A stretch of 21,540 nt of DNA, from positions 1 through 21,540 of the forward strand of contig JAAMPI010000989.1 in NCBI GenBank assembly GCA_013054445.1, written 5' to 3'. Source of the DNA: Cudoniella acicularis. Lineage: Eukaryota; Ascomycota; Leotiomycetes; Helotiales; Helotiaceae. Under the pieces are notes generated by a model. It was not told where the DNA came from. It saw only the letters and a list, made by a program, of their open reading frames with translations, and did not search any database. Positions 1-10,447 of the stretch are shown here, piece after piece. Position 1 is the first letter of the stretch, and each line of letters begins with the position of its first letter. The position numbers and the translations under genes were made by a program.

Positions 1-825
1 AGTCTCCGAGGTGAGTGTCTGCGATTGCTAGATTGAGTGTAAGTAGGTGGACATTGTGGGATAAAAGTAGGGGGTAAAGGGGGAAAATTACCTCCGGGAA
101 GAATCGCATTGCAGCGGATTCCTTCTTCGTGGAATCGCCAGGCTGTATTTCTGGTGACGCCGAGCTAGGTGCAAAGTCAATTTCGGAGACTATTTAGATA
201 TTTCTGGGACTTACCAATCCATGTTTCGATGCTGTATAGGCAACACCAGCAGCAGCACCGCTAATTGCTGCTTTCGAGCAGACGTTGATAATCGAACCAC
301 TACTTTTAGCCTTCATCATCGGCAAAACTGCCCGAATCATTCGCGTGGGAACAGTGAGGTTGACCATCAGGACTCGATCCCATTCTTTGTCGGTATAGGT
401 ATCTGCTGCTGAAAACCCATCCATAACACCTGCAACATTTGCCAGAACGTCGACTCTTGGTCTATCATGGATGGTCAGCATTCTGGAAAAGAGAGCAGAA
501 ATGGGGTGAATCACATGACGAAAATATATTCTTACCCGTATTCTGCGACACAGATCCGAACCACCTCGTCGCATTCTCCTTCTTCCATCAAATCTCCCCG
601 GTGGAAGTGAAAGCGCTCGTGATCATTGGCATTGATTTGTTTGTAATCCACATCGTGGATATCCACACCAAGGACTTCATATTGATGGCTAAGAAAGAGG
701 TTGGTCGTTGCAAGACCGACACCTGAAGCGCATCCAGTGATGATAGCAACCTTACCGAACCCAGCGCTGTCGATTGTTCGCTGCGGGATGGCATTATTCT
801 TTCCGTTGTGATATTGGAAGGACAT
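1..825 (-). CDS. Classical short-chain dehydrogenase/reductase, partial at its 3' end
   Basis: This is a cytosolic-type NAD(P)-dependent SDR (3-oxoacyl-reductase-like); the substrate is unknown. I join four exons on the minus strand: 825-536, 482-215, 164-92 and 27 to beyond position 1. Donors are GTAAG, GTAAGT and GTAATT, and all acceptors end in AG. The frame stays open across every junction, giving about 219 visible residues where such enzymes usually have about 250-290, so the C-terminus lies off the window. Visible motifs are the Rossmann loop TGCASGVG at residues 30-37, an acidic residue after beta-2 (D55, favouring NAD), NVAG at 112-115, the serine of NVCS (S166) and the YTASK active site (Y179, K183). 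CNAILPG follows in exon 3. The start is the ATG at 823-825. The next gene, the GH5 cellulase, is divergent and 1.8 kb away. No lesion is seen in the visible part. Confidence 0.88.
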
Positions 826-1446
826 ATTGGCTCTCTGAAAGGAGTTTCAGGGGTAGACAAGGTCAGGGTTCCAAGGGAGATCTTCACGCAGAACTTGATG
901 CGCGGGGAGAAGACGGGGAAAGGTGGAGAAGTGGAAGCTTGGGATCAAATAGGAGGTTTCGAGCTTACAGCGTCGTCATAAAGAGATATAAAGCATCGTG
1001 TTGTGTTCTCAGACCGCTGACATCGAGGACTGTAGCCACGGATGCGGCCGAGTCGTATGATTCCGCTTGCTCTTGTTTATCCCTCGTGGAGGGCACATGA
1101 AAGTCCTAGATAGTGGCGAAGCTTCGCAGTGGCCATTGGGAGAAACACCATTTTCCTATCCTCTTTCTCGTATGATTTCTTGAGTGATCTTGATATTATT
1201 TTTTCCGGGCGGATGACGAGTGTTGGATTGATGGATGAAAGTTGGATGCGAGTCAGAAGATGTAGAGAAGCTGGGGTAAAGTACAAAAGTGGCCAGCTCT
1301 CAGGCCACACCCTTCGCTTGCTCGGCACACCCCGAATTTCTTTCATACAGCTTTTCATCCACGCTCGATCGCACTTTGTTCTCTTTCACCGGCAGAGTCT
1401 CGAGGACCGTATGAGTGACGCTTTCCATTCCCGTTCCTCGAATTCT

Positions 1447-1650
1447 GAATCCTACCGCAACGGCTCCTCTGTTAGGGCTTCCGAGTCGCATCCGAATTGT
1501 ATTGATCGTGGCTCCCCGAATCCTACTGGAATGGTTTCTCTTTAGGCATGACTCGCGAATCGCAACCGAGTCATGCTTATCGAGGCCCCCCGGATCCTAC
1601 CGGTATCGTTGTTCTTTAAATATGCACTCGAGTCGCACAAGATCGTGTTA
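1447..1650. repeat. Diverged ~72-bp tandem repeat, about three units
   Basis: Units begin at 1447, 1518 and 1592, so the periods are 71 and 74 bases. Each opens with GRATCCTAC and carries a similar series: a C/T-rich block, then a CGAGTCGCA-like block, then an ATCGxGG(C/T)C-like block. Units 1 and 2 are the most alike, and the third is more degraded and loses similarity towards 1650. I see no coding potential. It could be a decayed minisatellite or part of an old repeat. The alignment was made by eye, so the boundaries are approximate. Confidence 0.5.
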
Positions 1651-2294
1651 ATTAAAGGATTGAAGGAGCCGCGGTCACCGTGGCAGTGGTATCCGGGGAA
1701 AAAAGCTTCGATAATGTTAAAGCTAGAACATGATGAAGACGCTGTATCGTACAGAGTACGAAATACTCATAATTGTGTTGTTGCGCTGGCGGTTGCTAGC
1801 AGGTGATGGGGTCTCTGAGTCGGGAACCCCAAGTCTCGAGTCTAGGGGCTGAACAGCATCATCCAACACTGAAAATTAAGCGCTGTTAGGAGAGAGCATG
1901 CGCGATAAAGTCACAGATCAACAACCGGTAGTAAACAGAACTAAACGCAATGCGAGTGAAGTGAGGCGCAAGGGTTCAAGAGGCCCCTCATCGAACAAAA
2001 GGGCTGTGAATATTCGGAGAGCCTTGAGGTGCCCCCAAATCCCAACCCTTCATCCAGAAATCCAGAATGAGATTGGGTATTGCTCCCTACTTTCCACCTC
2101 TGCAGTCAGCAGTTAATTACTAACCAAAGCGCTAGCACACGCCACCGAGCCCGAGTGAGTGGTTTTTAATTTCCATACCGACTTCCCATTGGTGCAAATA
2201 ATTTTGTTTCTCGGGAGGAACTCGCTTCCCGTTTCTCAGTTTCAGATACAATGGGGCTTTGCAGGAGCCGCACTTTATTCCACACTCGGTTCCA

Positions 2295-2525
2295 CTCCGC
2301 ATACGACTTCTCCACGAAGGAAGACGATCCTATTCGTTGATTACTTGATTTGGCCCAAACGATGCTTTTATTTATTAAATAATCCTATTCTACCCCTGCG
2401 ATCATCTTATTCCAAACTTCCTAAGCCATGTGGCTTTTCTGTTTGCTTCCACAATTCGGCAGCTTGCCGAAATACTGCACCGCCTGATCATCTTATATGG
2501 CTTCATTTTGAGGATCATGGCGGGG
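2295..2525. promoter_or_regulatory. Candidate CreA/CRE1 sites upstream of the GH5 gene
   Basis: Two matches to the carbon-catabolite repressor consensus SYGGRG are visible. One is GCGGGG on the plus strand at 2520-2525, 127 bases before the start codon. The other is CTCCGC at 2295-2300, which reads GCGGAG on the minus strand. Cellulase genes of ascomycetes are usually repressed through such sites. The motif is short and common, so the support is context rather than sequence. A GGCTTT at about 2254 fits the loose GGCWWW pattern of XlnR/XYR1 but is weaker still. Confidence 0.35.
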
Positions 2526-2651
2526 TTCTTAAATCTTTAAAAGAACAACTCTGGCTCCATTTTTTTTGTTTTCTGTTCCTCACCAACAATCACTCACTCT
2601 TTCTTCACTTCTTATTCAGTCTTTCCTGTTTTTCCAGTCACTCATTGCACA

Positions 2652-4230
2652 ATGCGCTTTTCAACCACATTCCTTGCCGCTGGCTTAACGGCTTCTGTTC
2701 TTGCAGCACCTATTGCCGAAAATGACAGTTACGGTGATCATGATGCGTGTGAATGGACGCCTCCCACTCGTAGGTTTCATTCTTGCAAGTTCTGGTCAGG
2801 TTTACTAACTACGTAGACCCAAACAACCGCACCCATCACCATAAAGGCCCCCATGACAAAAGCTTCGGGCTCGGCCCGTCGAGCATCGCCTCCATTTCTA
2901 CCGCCACGGTCGTGCCCGTCTCTCTTTCATCTGCAGGGGGAGCTGCTGCTTCGTCTACTGCTTTAAGCACTCTCTCGACTGCAATAAGTGTAGCTATTCC
3001 TACTAGCTTGGCGGCATCTAGCACTCCAGCAGCGGAATCAACGAGCTCTGTTGCCGTTGCAGTAGCAGCGCCAAGCACCATTTCTTCCCAAGATAGTTTG
3101 GCCGCGTCTACCGCAACTTCAAGCGCCCTGGCAAGCTCAAGCAGTGCCGCGGCTGTTGGAACCTCATCCGCTTCAACCACTACGTCAAGCCCCATCGCTT
3201 CCGGAAAATTCAAAGTAAGCAACCAATCCATTTATTCTTTTCCCTGGCGGGTTGCTAATTTGTTGAAGTTCTTCGGTGTCGATGAATCAGGTGCCGAATT
3301 CGCGCCTACAACCCTTCCAGGGACTTTGGGGACGACCTACGAATGGCCCAGCACGACATCCATTGGAACGTTGATGGGGAAGGGAATGAATGCTTTCCGC
3401 ATACCTTTCCTCATGGAGCGTATCGCTCCAGGCACGATTACTGCTACCCTTGATGCAACATATCTTTCCGGGCTTCAGACTGTTGTCTCCTTTATTACAG
3501 CCAAGGGAGGATATGCCATTATTGATGCCCATAACTACGGCCGTTACGATCAAAATATTATCACCTCGACCTCCGACTTCCAGACCTTCTGGAAGAATGT
3601 AGCCACTGAGTTTGCAACCAATGACAACGTGGTCTTCGACTGCAATAACGAGTTCAATACTGAGGCCAACTCCCTCGTTGCATCTCTCAACCAGGCTTGT
3701 ATCGACGGAGTCCGAGCTGCCGGTGCCACCACCCAATACATCTTTGTTGAAGGAAACGTGAGTAGTCTCCCCCTTTTTCTTTCTACAGGCACTAACACTT
3801 CCCAAAGGCTTACACAGGAGCCTGGACCTGGGTCTCCTCTGGCAACGGCGACGCGATGGGAAATCTCACCGACCCCTCCGACAAAATCATCTACGAAATG
3901 CACCAATACCTCGACACCGACGGATCTGGCACACACGACAGCTGCGACTCGGCCACCGTTGGCGCCGACCGTATCGCCGCCGCAACCGCCTGGCTCAAAG
4001 CCAACAACAAGCTCGGCGTCATTGGCGAGTATGCGGGTGCCGTGGATCCTACCTGTGAGACTGCTATCACTGGGATGTTGGATGCTTTGGCGGCTGCTAA
4101 TGATGTGTGGATGGGTGCTATTTGGTGGGGTGGCGGAGCTTTGTGGCAGAGCTCTTATCTTTTCAACTTTGAACCGCCGTCCGGACAAGCTTACACGGCT
4201 TATATTGATATTCTTACCAAGTACGTTTAG
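2652..4230 (+). CDS. Secreted GH5 endo-beta-1,4-glucanase (GH5_5-like cellulase)
   Basis: This secreted cellulase cleaves internal beta-1,4 bonds in cellulose. Four exons, 2652-2769, 2817-3214, 3269-3757 and 3808-4230, give 475 residues. The frame is kept at all three introns, and branch sites such as TACTAAC, GCTAAT and CACTAAC are visible. A signal peptide spans roughly residues 1-19 and ends in SVLAAP. Residues 40-60 are rich in His, and residues about 65-168 form a Ser/Ala/Thr linker. The catalytic (beta/alpha)8 domain runs from about 173 to 475. Expected catalytic acids are E300 in DCNNEFN (acid/base) and E409 in GEYAGA (nucleophile); DAHNYGRYD and YEMHQYLD are further GH5 signatures. 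No CBM1 cellulose-binding module is present, although the long linker would normally connect to one. The ATG is the only start that gives the signal peptide. No lesion is seen. Confidence 0.93.
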
Positions 4231-4744
4231 AGAAGGGATGATAGATGGAGTGGAGAGGAGGAGAGGAGAATGGAGGGAGGCGGAAGAAAAATCGAAGGGA
4301 GGGAGAGGACGGGAGGACGAGCGCGCTGGAAATTATCGCGGTTTTGCATTCTGATATACCCTTTTTGTATCATTTTTCTTGGTTTTCTCAAAATAGATTA
4401 GAAGCACTTGGTTTGCTTGTTTTACGTCCTGATTTATGTTTTCGTTCTCTCCAAAGAATTTAGACCATTAAATCTAGAACTAGTGAGTGTTTATATCCCC
4501 ATATTTCTAATTGGACAAGCTGACTATAACCAGCAAGAGCCAACAACGTAACCGAATTTACCCGAAAAGACCATGTATCAATAAGGTCCAGCAATAGGCT
4601 TTTTACAAAAAGTGTATCCCTGCATGTCAGCACCTTGTCTTCTACCTCCCATATTTATGTTACCCCTCACCGTCTTCCCCTCCCACTCTCTCAACCTCCA
4701 CATCAAAAAACAACCACCACCCCCCTTAAATCCCACTCTTAACC
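4231..4744. other. Intergenic region, GH5 3' end and hydrolase promoter
   Basis: The first 100 bases after the GH5 stop are strongly purine-rich (GGAGGAGAGGAG-type), which creates spurious open frames. No gene is seen. The last 100 bases before the next ATG are very C-rich and T/A-poor in G, a common fungal 5' leader composition. Confidence 0.55.
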
Positions 4745-5738
4745 ATGGCAATGACCACTACCACCTCAGGCAGCGCACCCTTCCACGTCCCCGGCCTCCC
4801 TTCGCCTTGCACCACCTACTACAAAATCATCAATTCCCTCACTTCCTCACCCTCTCAAACACCCCTAATAGTCCTCCACGGCGGCCTCGGCGCCTGCCAC
4901 GAATACCTCCTCCCACTAACGGACCTCTCCTCCTCCCGCCCCCTCATCTTCTACGACCAAATCGGCAACGGTCTCTCCACACACCTCCCCGAAAAAGCCG
5001 GCGATGAAGAATTCTGGACCGTAGACCTATTTCGCGCGAGCTCGACAACCTGATATCACACCTCGGATTGAAAGATAGACCAATCGACGTATTTGGCCAC
5101 TCCTGGGGCGGAATGCTCGCCACCGTATGGGCAGCTACGCCTTCCAGCTCCGCGAACCTCAGGCGTTTAATCATCTGCAGTAGTTTGGCGAGTATGGATG
5201 TTTGGCGACTTAGTATCACTAGTCTGAGGAACAAGCTCCCTGAAGACGTCCAAGAGGTTTTGAGGAGGGCGGAGGAGAGGGCGATTATGAGAGTAAGGAG
5301 TATGAGGCTGCTGTGGAGGTGTTTTATAAGAAGCATTTGAGCTTGAAGAGGCCGTGGCCGTGTGAGGAGGTAAGGGTTGGGCTTGAGCGGTTGGGGGAGG
5401 ATCCGACTACTTATCTTACTATGTGCGTCTTTCATTACTTTCCCTTCTTTTCTCTTTTTCACTTGCTAAAAGAAATTCGAAATAGGTATGGACCCAGCGA
5501 ACTTTCTATCTCTGGCTCACTCCGCGATTGGACTTGTATACCGCTACTGAGCAAAATCAAGGTTCCAACACTTTTGCTGAATGGAGCGGAGGATGAGGCG
5601 CAGGATGTGGCGATGCAGCCTTTTTTTGATCATATTGAGAAGGTGAAGTGGGTGGTGCTGGATGGGGCGGCGCATTTTTGTCATGTTGATCAGAGGGGGA
5701 AGTTTATGGGGCATTTGGAGGCGTTTCTTGTGGATTAG
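4745..5738 (+). pseudogene. S33-type alpha/beta hydrolase (proline iminopeptidase-like), two frameshifts
   Basis: The intact family members are soluble serine peptidases that release N-terminal proline, or related small-substrate hydrolases. Visible motifs are HGGLG (residues 45-49, oxyanion loop), DQIGNGLS (71-78), the nucleophile elbow GHSWGG, the acid region LNGAEDE and the base region GAAHFCH. The intron 5423-5485 has donor GTGCGT and acceptor AATAG and joins cleanly to give LTM-YGPSEL. Two single-base losses break the frame. The first is near 5034-5038, after VDLFR and before ELDNL. The second is near 5270-5280, between RRAEE and GDYESKEYEA. Without them the product would be about 310 residues, the usual family length. 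The start is ATG in ACCATGG. It is either a recent pseudogene or sequencing error. The last exon ends 186 bases from the stop of the convergent NACHT gene. Confidence 0.82.
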
Positions 5739-5754
5739 GACAGAGAAAAGTTTG

Positions 5755-5760
5755 TTTATT
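5755..5760 (-). terminator. Possible polyadenylation signal of the NACHT-ankyrin gene
   Basis: The minus strand reads AATAAA here, 164 bases past the stop codon of the NACHT-ankyrin gene. This falls inside the 3' flank of the convergent hydrolase, so the two transcripts probably overlap at their ends. Fungal poly(A) signals are loose, so this is only a candidate. Confidence 0.3.
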
Positions 5761-5923
5761 GGAAGGGTTTGAGATTATTTAAGGGGTTTGGAAGTGAAAC
5801 CAAACTGTAAATACGATTTTAAGCAATTCGATTCAGACTATTCATTAATTGTTTCAAAGATTCAAAAAATTCGTCCTCAATTGCCAGCCCTAATACTGAT
5901 TTGTTCCGCTGGATTCCCACTGC

Positions 5924-8900
5924 TTATACTGTTTCCTCGATGCTCAACTGTGTCAACATACTGGCCACGGAAGAATTGCTCTGCATGAGGGCATATTGCA
6001 GCGGGGTCCACTTTCTCTGGTCTGGAGCGAATGCAGAAATATCCAACTGTAGGCTGTTCAACTTCTTTAGCACATCAGTGAGACCAACTTCGGCCGTCCA
6101 GTGAGCGAGACTTTTGCCTTGAGTATCTTTTTCTTCAGCTTCCTCCTTCGTCCCGTCCCACTGATCTAAAAGCATTCTTACAACCTCCAGATGGTAGTTG
6201 TCACGCGCGCAGCGCAATGGAGTTCTTCCCCTGTCGTCTCTAAGATTTAAATCAGGACCGCGCTTCAAAAAGGCATCAACGATGTCTGCGTATCCGTTTT
6301 CAGCCGCGTAGTGCAAAGCCGTTTCGCCGTACTGATCTTGATGTGAGAGGTTGCTGTCCCAGTCGAGCAGGAGCAGTGCGATGTCCCTGTGCCCATTTTC
6401 GGCCGCCCAATGGAGTGCAGTCTTGCTATGTTCGGGGTCTCGCTCTCCCACATCAACACCTTTGCTCAGACAAAGGAGGACGCCCTCAATGTCGCCAAGC
6501 CGTGCTGCTGAGATGAGTCGTTCCGAGTAGCGTTTGTATTCATCGCCAGATATAGTATTTCCACCTAGCATCCTAGATTGGGTTCCGGCGCCTCTATTGC
6601 GGTCTACCAGGTTGTGCTTGTGTCTTATTTCGATATCGCTTGCGTGGAGCTCAAACATATTCGGGAGAGGCAAGTCTTTAGCGCCTGCTGCCAGAAGAGC
6701 TTCGGCAATTGCTTCGTAACCTTGCAATTTTGCGTTTTGGCACGCCGTGAGCCCGTTCTTGGATTTGAGTTCCAAGTCCTGCATCGCAGCAGCGAGCAAA
6801 ATCGTTGCTCTTTCACGACCTGCAGACGACGCATAGTGGAGCGGCGTGCAGCCACGCGTATCTTGAGCTGTAAGGTCACTACTATGGCGCAGAAGGAGTT
6901 CAATGATCTGATCAAACCCCTTTTCAGCGGCCCAATGCAGTGGAATGCGCTGGTTGAAGGTCGTGGACTTGATGGCAGGGGAAGCGCCTCTTGTCAGGAA
7001 ATGTTCGACAATATCAGGTCGACCATCCTTTACTGCTTCGAAGAGCATGCCACCCTTGTTAATATCGTCAATTGAGTATGAATCAAGTAGAATTCTTAGG
7101 CACGGCGTGTACTCTGTCATCGGAGCTGAAACCTCTCTTCCTCGCCAGATGCCGGTAGATGTCTTTTGCCTGATTTTGCTATCAAGAGGCATAGCAAGTT
7201 CAAGGGGTGTGTGACCGCTGTGTGTGGTTGCTGTCACATCAGAATTCTTCTCTAAAAGCGTCTTTAGGATGTCCGAGTGGCCGAGCTTTATTGCTTTATG
7301 GATGGGTCTCTGTCCCTGTGCATCTTTAGACTCTACACTGGCGCCACGACCCACCAGAGTCTTCACAACCTCCAGATGCCCGGACTCAATGGCGCTGTGC
7401 AGTGGTGGTCCATGAAAGTAACTTGGCAGATCAATATCGACGTCGCTCCTCTCAAGCAGCAACTTAACGACACAACCGTCTTCCGCAGCCGCAGCATGAT
7501 ACAGAGGAGTCCTGCCTTCGTCATCTTGTGCATTTATTCTAGAGGAATCTTGCGTTAGGAGCCTTCTCATAGTCATAGCAAGATCAAATTTGGCCGCAAA
7601 GTGTAAGCTTGACATGAGCGCGGAAGATGTGGAAATTGAGTGCGGGCCGGACATTTGCTGGACGCATTGTCTTAGGCGTCGCTCGTCCTGCACAAAAGCT
7701 ACAATCTTATCTACTAAAACATCAGTTTCGGGGCTCTCACGAGCATAGTGGCCCCAATTATCAGCGACATAGGTATAGAGGCTCAGCATATCAGCTTTTG
7801 TTGTCTCCTCGAACAGTAGGAACGTGAGACAGGTAGTAATGATGTTGAGCGGGCTGGTTGGAAACACCACCTTCCGAGTCTTTAAGAAATACTCTTGGGT
7901 GGTATAATGGACAAAGTGGATAACGGTGCTTTGAGGATCAATGACCACCAGACCGGCACACACGTCAAGCAGAATTTCCTCGTGGATGAGAGCATCCTCG
8001 TCGAAGTCATTGTCTTGCGGTCTAATCGCTAAGGCGTGTTGCAGCATTGACGCTGTAAGGGGCCGCCGGGCATACGTCAACCAGGACAGTACTTCCGAGG
8101 CCAAACCCGCGTCCTCTTCGCCTTGATCATTAATACGCTGCAAAATTTGGTCGTATGTACCGGCAAGGCCTTCTGGTAGTTCTTTGAGTGCCCGTTCAAC
8201 ATCCTTGCGGCTATGTTTCCTTACAATGGAAGTGATGTGCAGCTGGGCGAGCAGAAACCTAGAAATATTGTCAGGAGAGGATACAGAGACATCTGAGAAG
8301 ACCTCTAGAGTTCCTTCGATTTTAGAGAACGTAAATACGTACATCCCACATGCCCTCTCTACAACACTATTAGCAATTTTTCTCTGTAAGGTGCTGTCAA
8401 GCCGAATGCGGCGACCCTATGTCTTCTCTTTGCTTAGGCGGCTTCGGACATGGAGGTGAATGTCATCTTCGTGCGCTCGTATAGTCAGCTGCTTGGCGTT
8501 ACGGGCATAGAACTCGATCCCAGGTATATATCGAGATGTGGCCATGACGCTCACAAATGCGGGCAGTTGCAGAATTCCTTCCAATAGCTCCTCTCGGACA
8601 CCGTTCGCCTCCGTACATTCATCCAGAGCGTCTACAACAACGTAGACTCGCTCGAAGGTTGCCATTTGCCCGGCAACCATGTCTAGATATTCCGGAAAGG
8701 TTGGGTATACTTGCTTGCGACTATAGGTTTGAAACGCAATCTTAACTTGCTCAGGCAACCTGCCGCGTTGTGTGAGCAACTGTCCAAGCAGACTAGCAAG
8801 ATATTTGGAAGTGGATTGCTGGTTGAACTCCCTGTAGTCGCAGTATATCCCAATAACAGCAATATTCTCATTTCTGAAAGTCTTCGTTAAGTGCTCAACC

Positions 8901-9565
8901 ACTAGAGATGCAAACACGGTCTTGCCTGCTCCAGGGACACCATCGCACCATAATAAGCGTGACTGGCTTGTCTGCCAGTCAAGGAATTTTTGGTCATCAA
9001 GGAGCCACTGCCCCGTACCTTCTTGATACTTCGAGAAAATATCACGATGCCTTGCGTCGAAGTTGAGCGGCGAGAGCCACCTGATAATTTCGCGAAATTC
9101 CTCGTTCTGCTGGTAATTCCGAAGCTCATTCATTTGCTTCGTTATTGCCGTTGATAATTCAAGGTGGTTGGCATGGAGTGCAAGGCCGAACAATGTCTTA
9201 TACCGTTCAAGTGCGGTAAGTGTCTCTGTTATCTCAGCCTTCACGAAAGGCCACTTCAAAGCCTTGCCAACTTTTTTCAGTCCGGATGATGTCGATAAAA
9301 CATTTTCTAGCTTCTTTAGTAAGGCCTCATAATTATTAAGTGGTTCTTGAAGCAGCTCAACATTCTCGAGGATAGGATCTGTCTGGTTTGCGTTTGCCCT
9401 CAAGTCTTTGACCGTCTCAAGGATACCTTTTGTCGCGCTTATCTCAAGCAGCAGGCTATTCTTCGACCCTCCGGAATGGCCGATATCCCTCAAATACTGG
9501 ATAACAGCGCTCGATAGTTGAAGTATGGCGATGATACTAGCTGTGATCGAGAGTGGATCCGACAT
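5924..9565 (-). pseudogene. NACHT-ankyrin NLR-like receptor, interrupted by one in-frame TAG
   Basis: This is a fungal STAND/NLR architecture, a class associated with nonself recognition and programmed cell death. Exon 1 is 9565-8343 and exon 2 is 8258-5924, giving 1185 codons. Residues 1-150 match the fungal STAND N-terminal (Helo-like) domain, opening with MSDPLSITAS. RWLSPLNF then leads into the NACHT domain. Walker A is GVPGAGKT at 209-216 and Walker B is VYVVVDALDE at 307-316. The post-NACHT region holds CGMFLLAQLHI and LPEGLAGTYDQIL. About 12-13 ankyrin repeats run from about 625 to 1170, with a non-repeat spacer near the middle. The intron 8259-8342 is needed to give CGM-FLLAQ. Codon 383 is TAG (8417-8419), just after NACHT; the same frame continues untouched on both sides. 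A GTG lies upstream at 9640, but the family N-terminus and ATG favour 9565. Confidence 0.87.
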
Positions 9566-10447
9566 GACTGGATCGTGCGTCTGCACATAAAAATATTGTA
9601 AATTGTACGAATAATATAAGGAAGATTGATGTAGTCTCACGAGTCAAGATCATCTCAAACTTTATGACACTTCATCACTTCATCACTCTTCTGAGCTGCA
9701 GCCACAATTTCAAAGGGGAGGAAGAACGTGGAGTGCAGTATGGGGGCTGGGCCCCACTCTTTTATCTAGGTTAGTGTTACACAAAGCCTTACTTAAAAAT
9801 ATATCTTAATATAGATATTAAATTACACTATATATATAGTTTATATCTTTACTAGATCTAGCTTTAAGACTACTATAATACCTTTTTTATACTTATAGAA
9901 AAAGTAGTTCTAAGGTTACCTACCCCGCATAGATCCTGCGCTAGGCCTAGTTAGGAGGTGGGTTTTTTACCCCCTTTCTTGAAACATCAACTTCACCTCC
10001 TTGTCGGACCTTGGAGATCAACTCAACTTCTTCAATGATCTCGAAAATTCGTATTATCTACATCTACGCATCTCCGCCTTTGCAAGTGATTCGCAATACC
10101 GATCTCAAGAAGTACGACCCTAGTACGCTTGTGTTGTGGATCGGAGTACGGCGTGACTCACATCTGATGATCTCCATTTTTGTGTCGCATCGCGAATTAG
10201 CTCGAGTGAAGCTACTTAAATCTCATTCGTCTCGCGCATCTGTGCTTCATTTCGAATATCAAAAAGCCGGGTTATTTCTCAATTGAGGTCAATTGTTAAC
10301 AAGCTTGTCAGAGAAACGACAAAGCCTCGAAGGGTAGTTACGAAATACATCACGTCACCTCTTTCCCGCCATCTCTCATTCTCTCAAACTCTTTTCGCGA
10401 ATTCAATTCCTAACACAATTCCTTTCGCAAAATTTTAAGATCCCAAA
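9566..10447. other. Divergent promoter region of the NACHT-ankyrin and kinase genes
   Basis: The region separates two divergent genes and contains an AT-rich island, listed separately. An open frame at 10011-10286 has no recognisable domain and I do not accept it as a gene. A 10-base palindrome CTCAATTGAG sits near 10277-10286. The 100 bases before the kinase ATG are CT-rich leader-like sequence. Confidence 0.5.
9790..9915. repeat. AT-rich island with RIP-like dinucleotide depletion
   Basis: Over about 125 bases I count one CA, no TG and no CG, against a very high number of TA dinucleotides. That is the footprint expected of repeat-induced point mutation, which converts CpA to TpA on both strands. 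The flanks have ordinary composition and the edges are abrupt. No terminal repeats or coding remnants are visible, so the original element cannot be named. A simple AT-rich spacer is the alternative. Confidence 0.5.

Larger units (their letters stand above)
826..2651. other. Long intergenic region between divergent SDR and GH5 genes
   Basis: This stretch holds no gene I can support. The open frames here are short, mostly lack ATG starts and resemble no family I know. It should contain both divergent promoters. The part at about 1447-1650 is a diverged tandem repeat, listed separately. The last 100 bases before the GH5 start are CT-rich, as is common upstream of fungal start sites. Confidence 0.6.

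Noticed and set aside
1129..1806. Overlapping open frames at 1129-1545, 1415-1651 and 1573-1806
   Set aside because: They follow the tandem-repeat region, change frame between units and resemble no protein.
2159..2725. 188-codon open frame upstream of and overlapping the GH5 start
   Set aside because: It begins at GTG, is low in recognisable motifs and overlaps the GH5 signal-peptide exon in another frame.
2836..4188. Long antisense open frames over the GH5 gene
   Set aside because: They are the reverse complement of codon-biased GH5 coding sequence and contain no motif of their own.
5023..5042. A possible 20-base intron that would fix the first hydrolase frameshift
   Set aside because: It is far too short for a spliceosomal intron and would remove the conserved VDLF residues.
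6265..8459. Plus-strand and off-frame open frames inside the ankyrin region
   Set aside because: They are shadows of the ankyrin-coding strand, which shows the regular TPLHxAA pattern.
9566..9640. GTG start at 9640 adding 25 residues to the NLR
   Set aside because: The added residues are not like the family N-terminus, whereas MSDPLSITAS at the ATG (9565) matches it.
10011..10286. Open frame of 91 codons between the NLR and kinase genes
   Set aside because: No domain, no homology I recognise, and it lies in a divergent promoter next to an AT-rich island; the composition looks non-coding.
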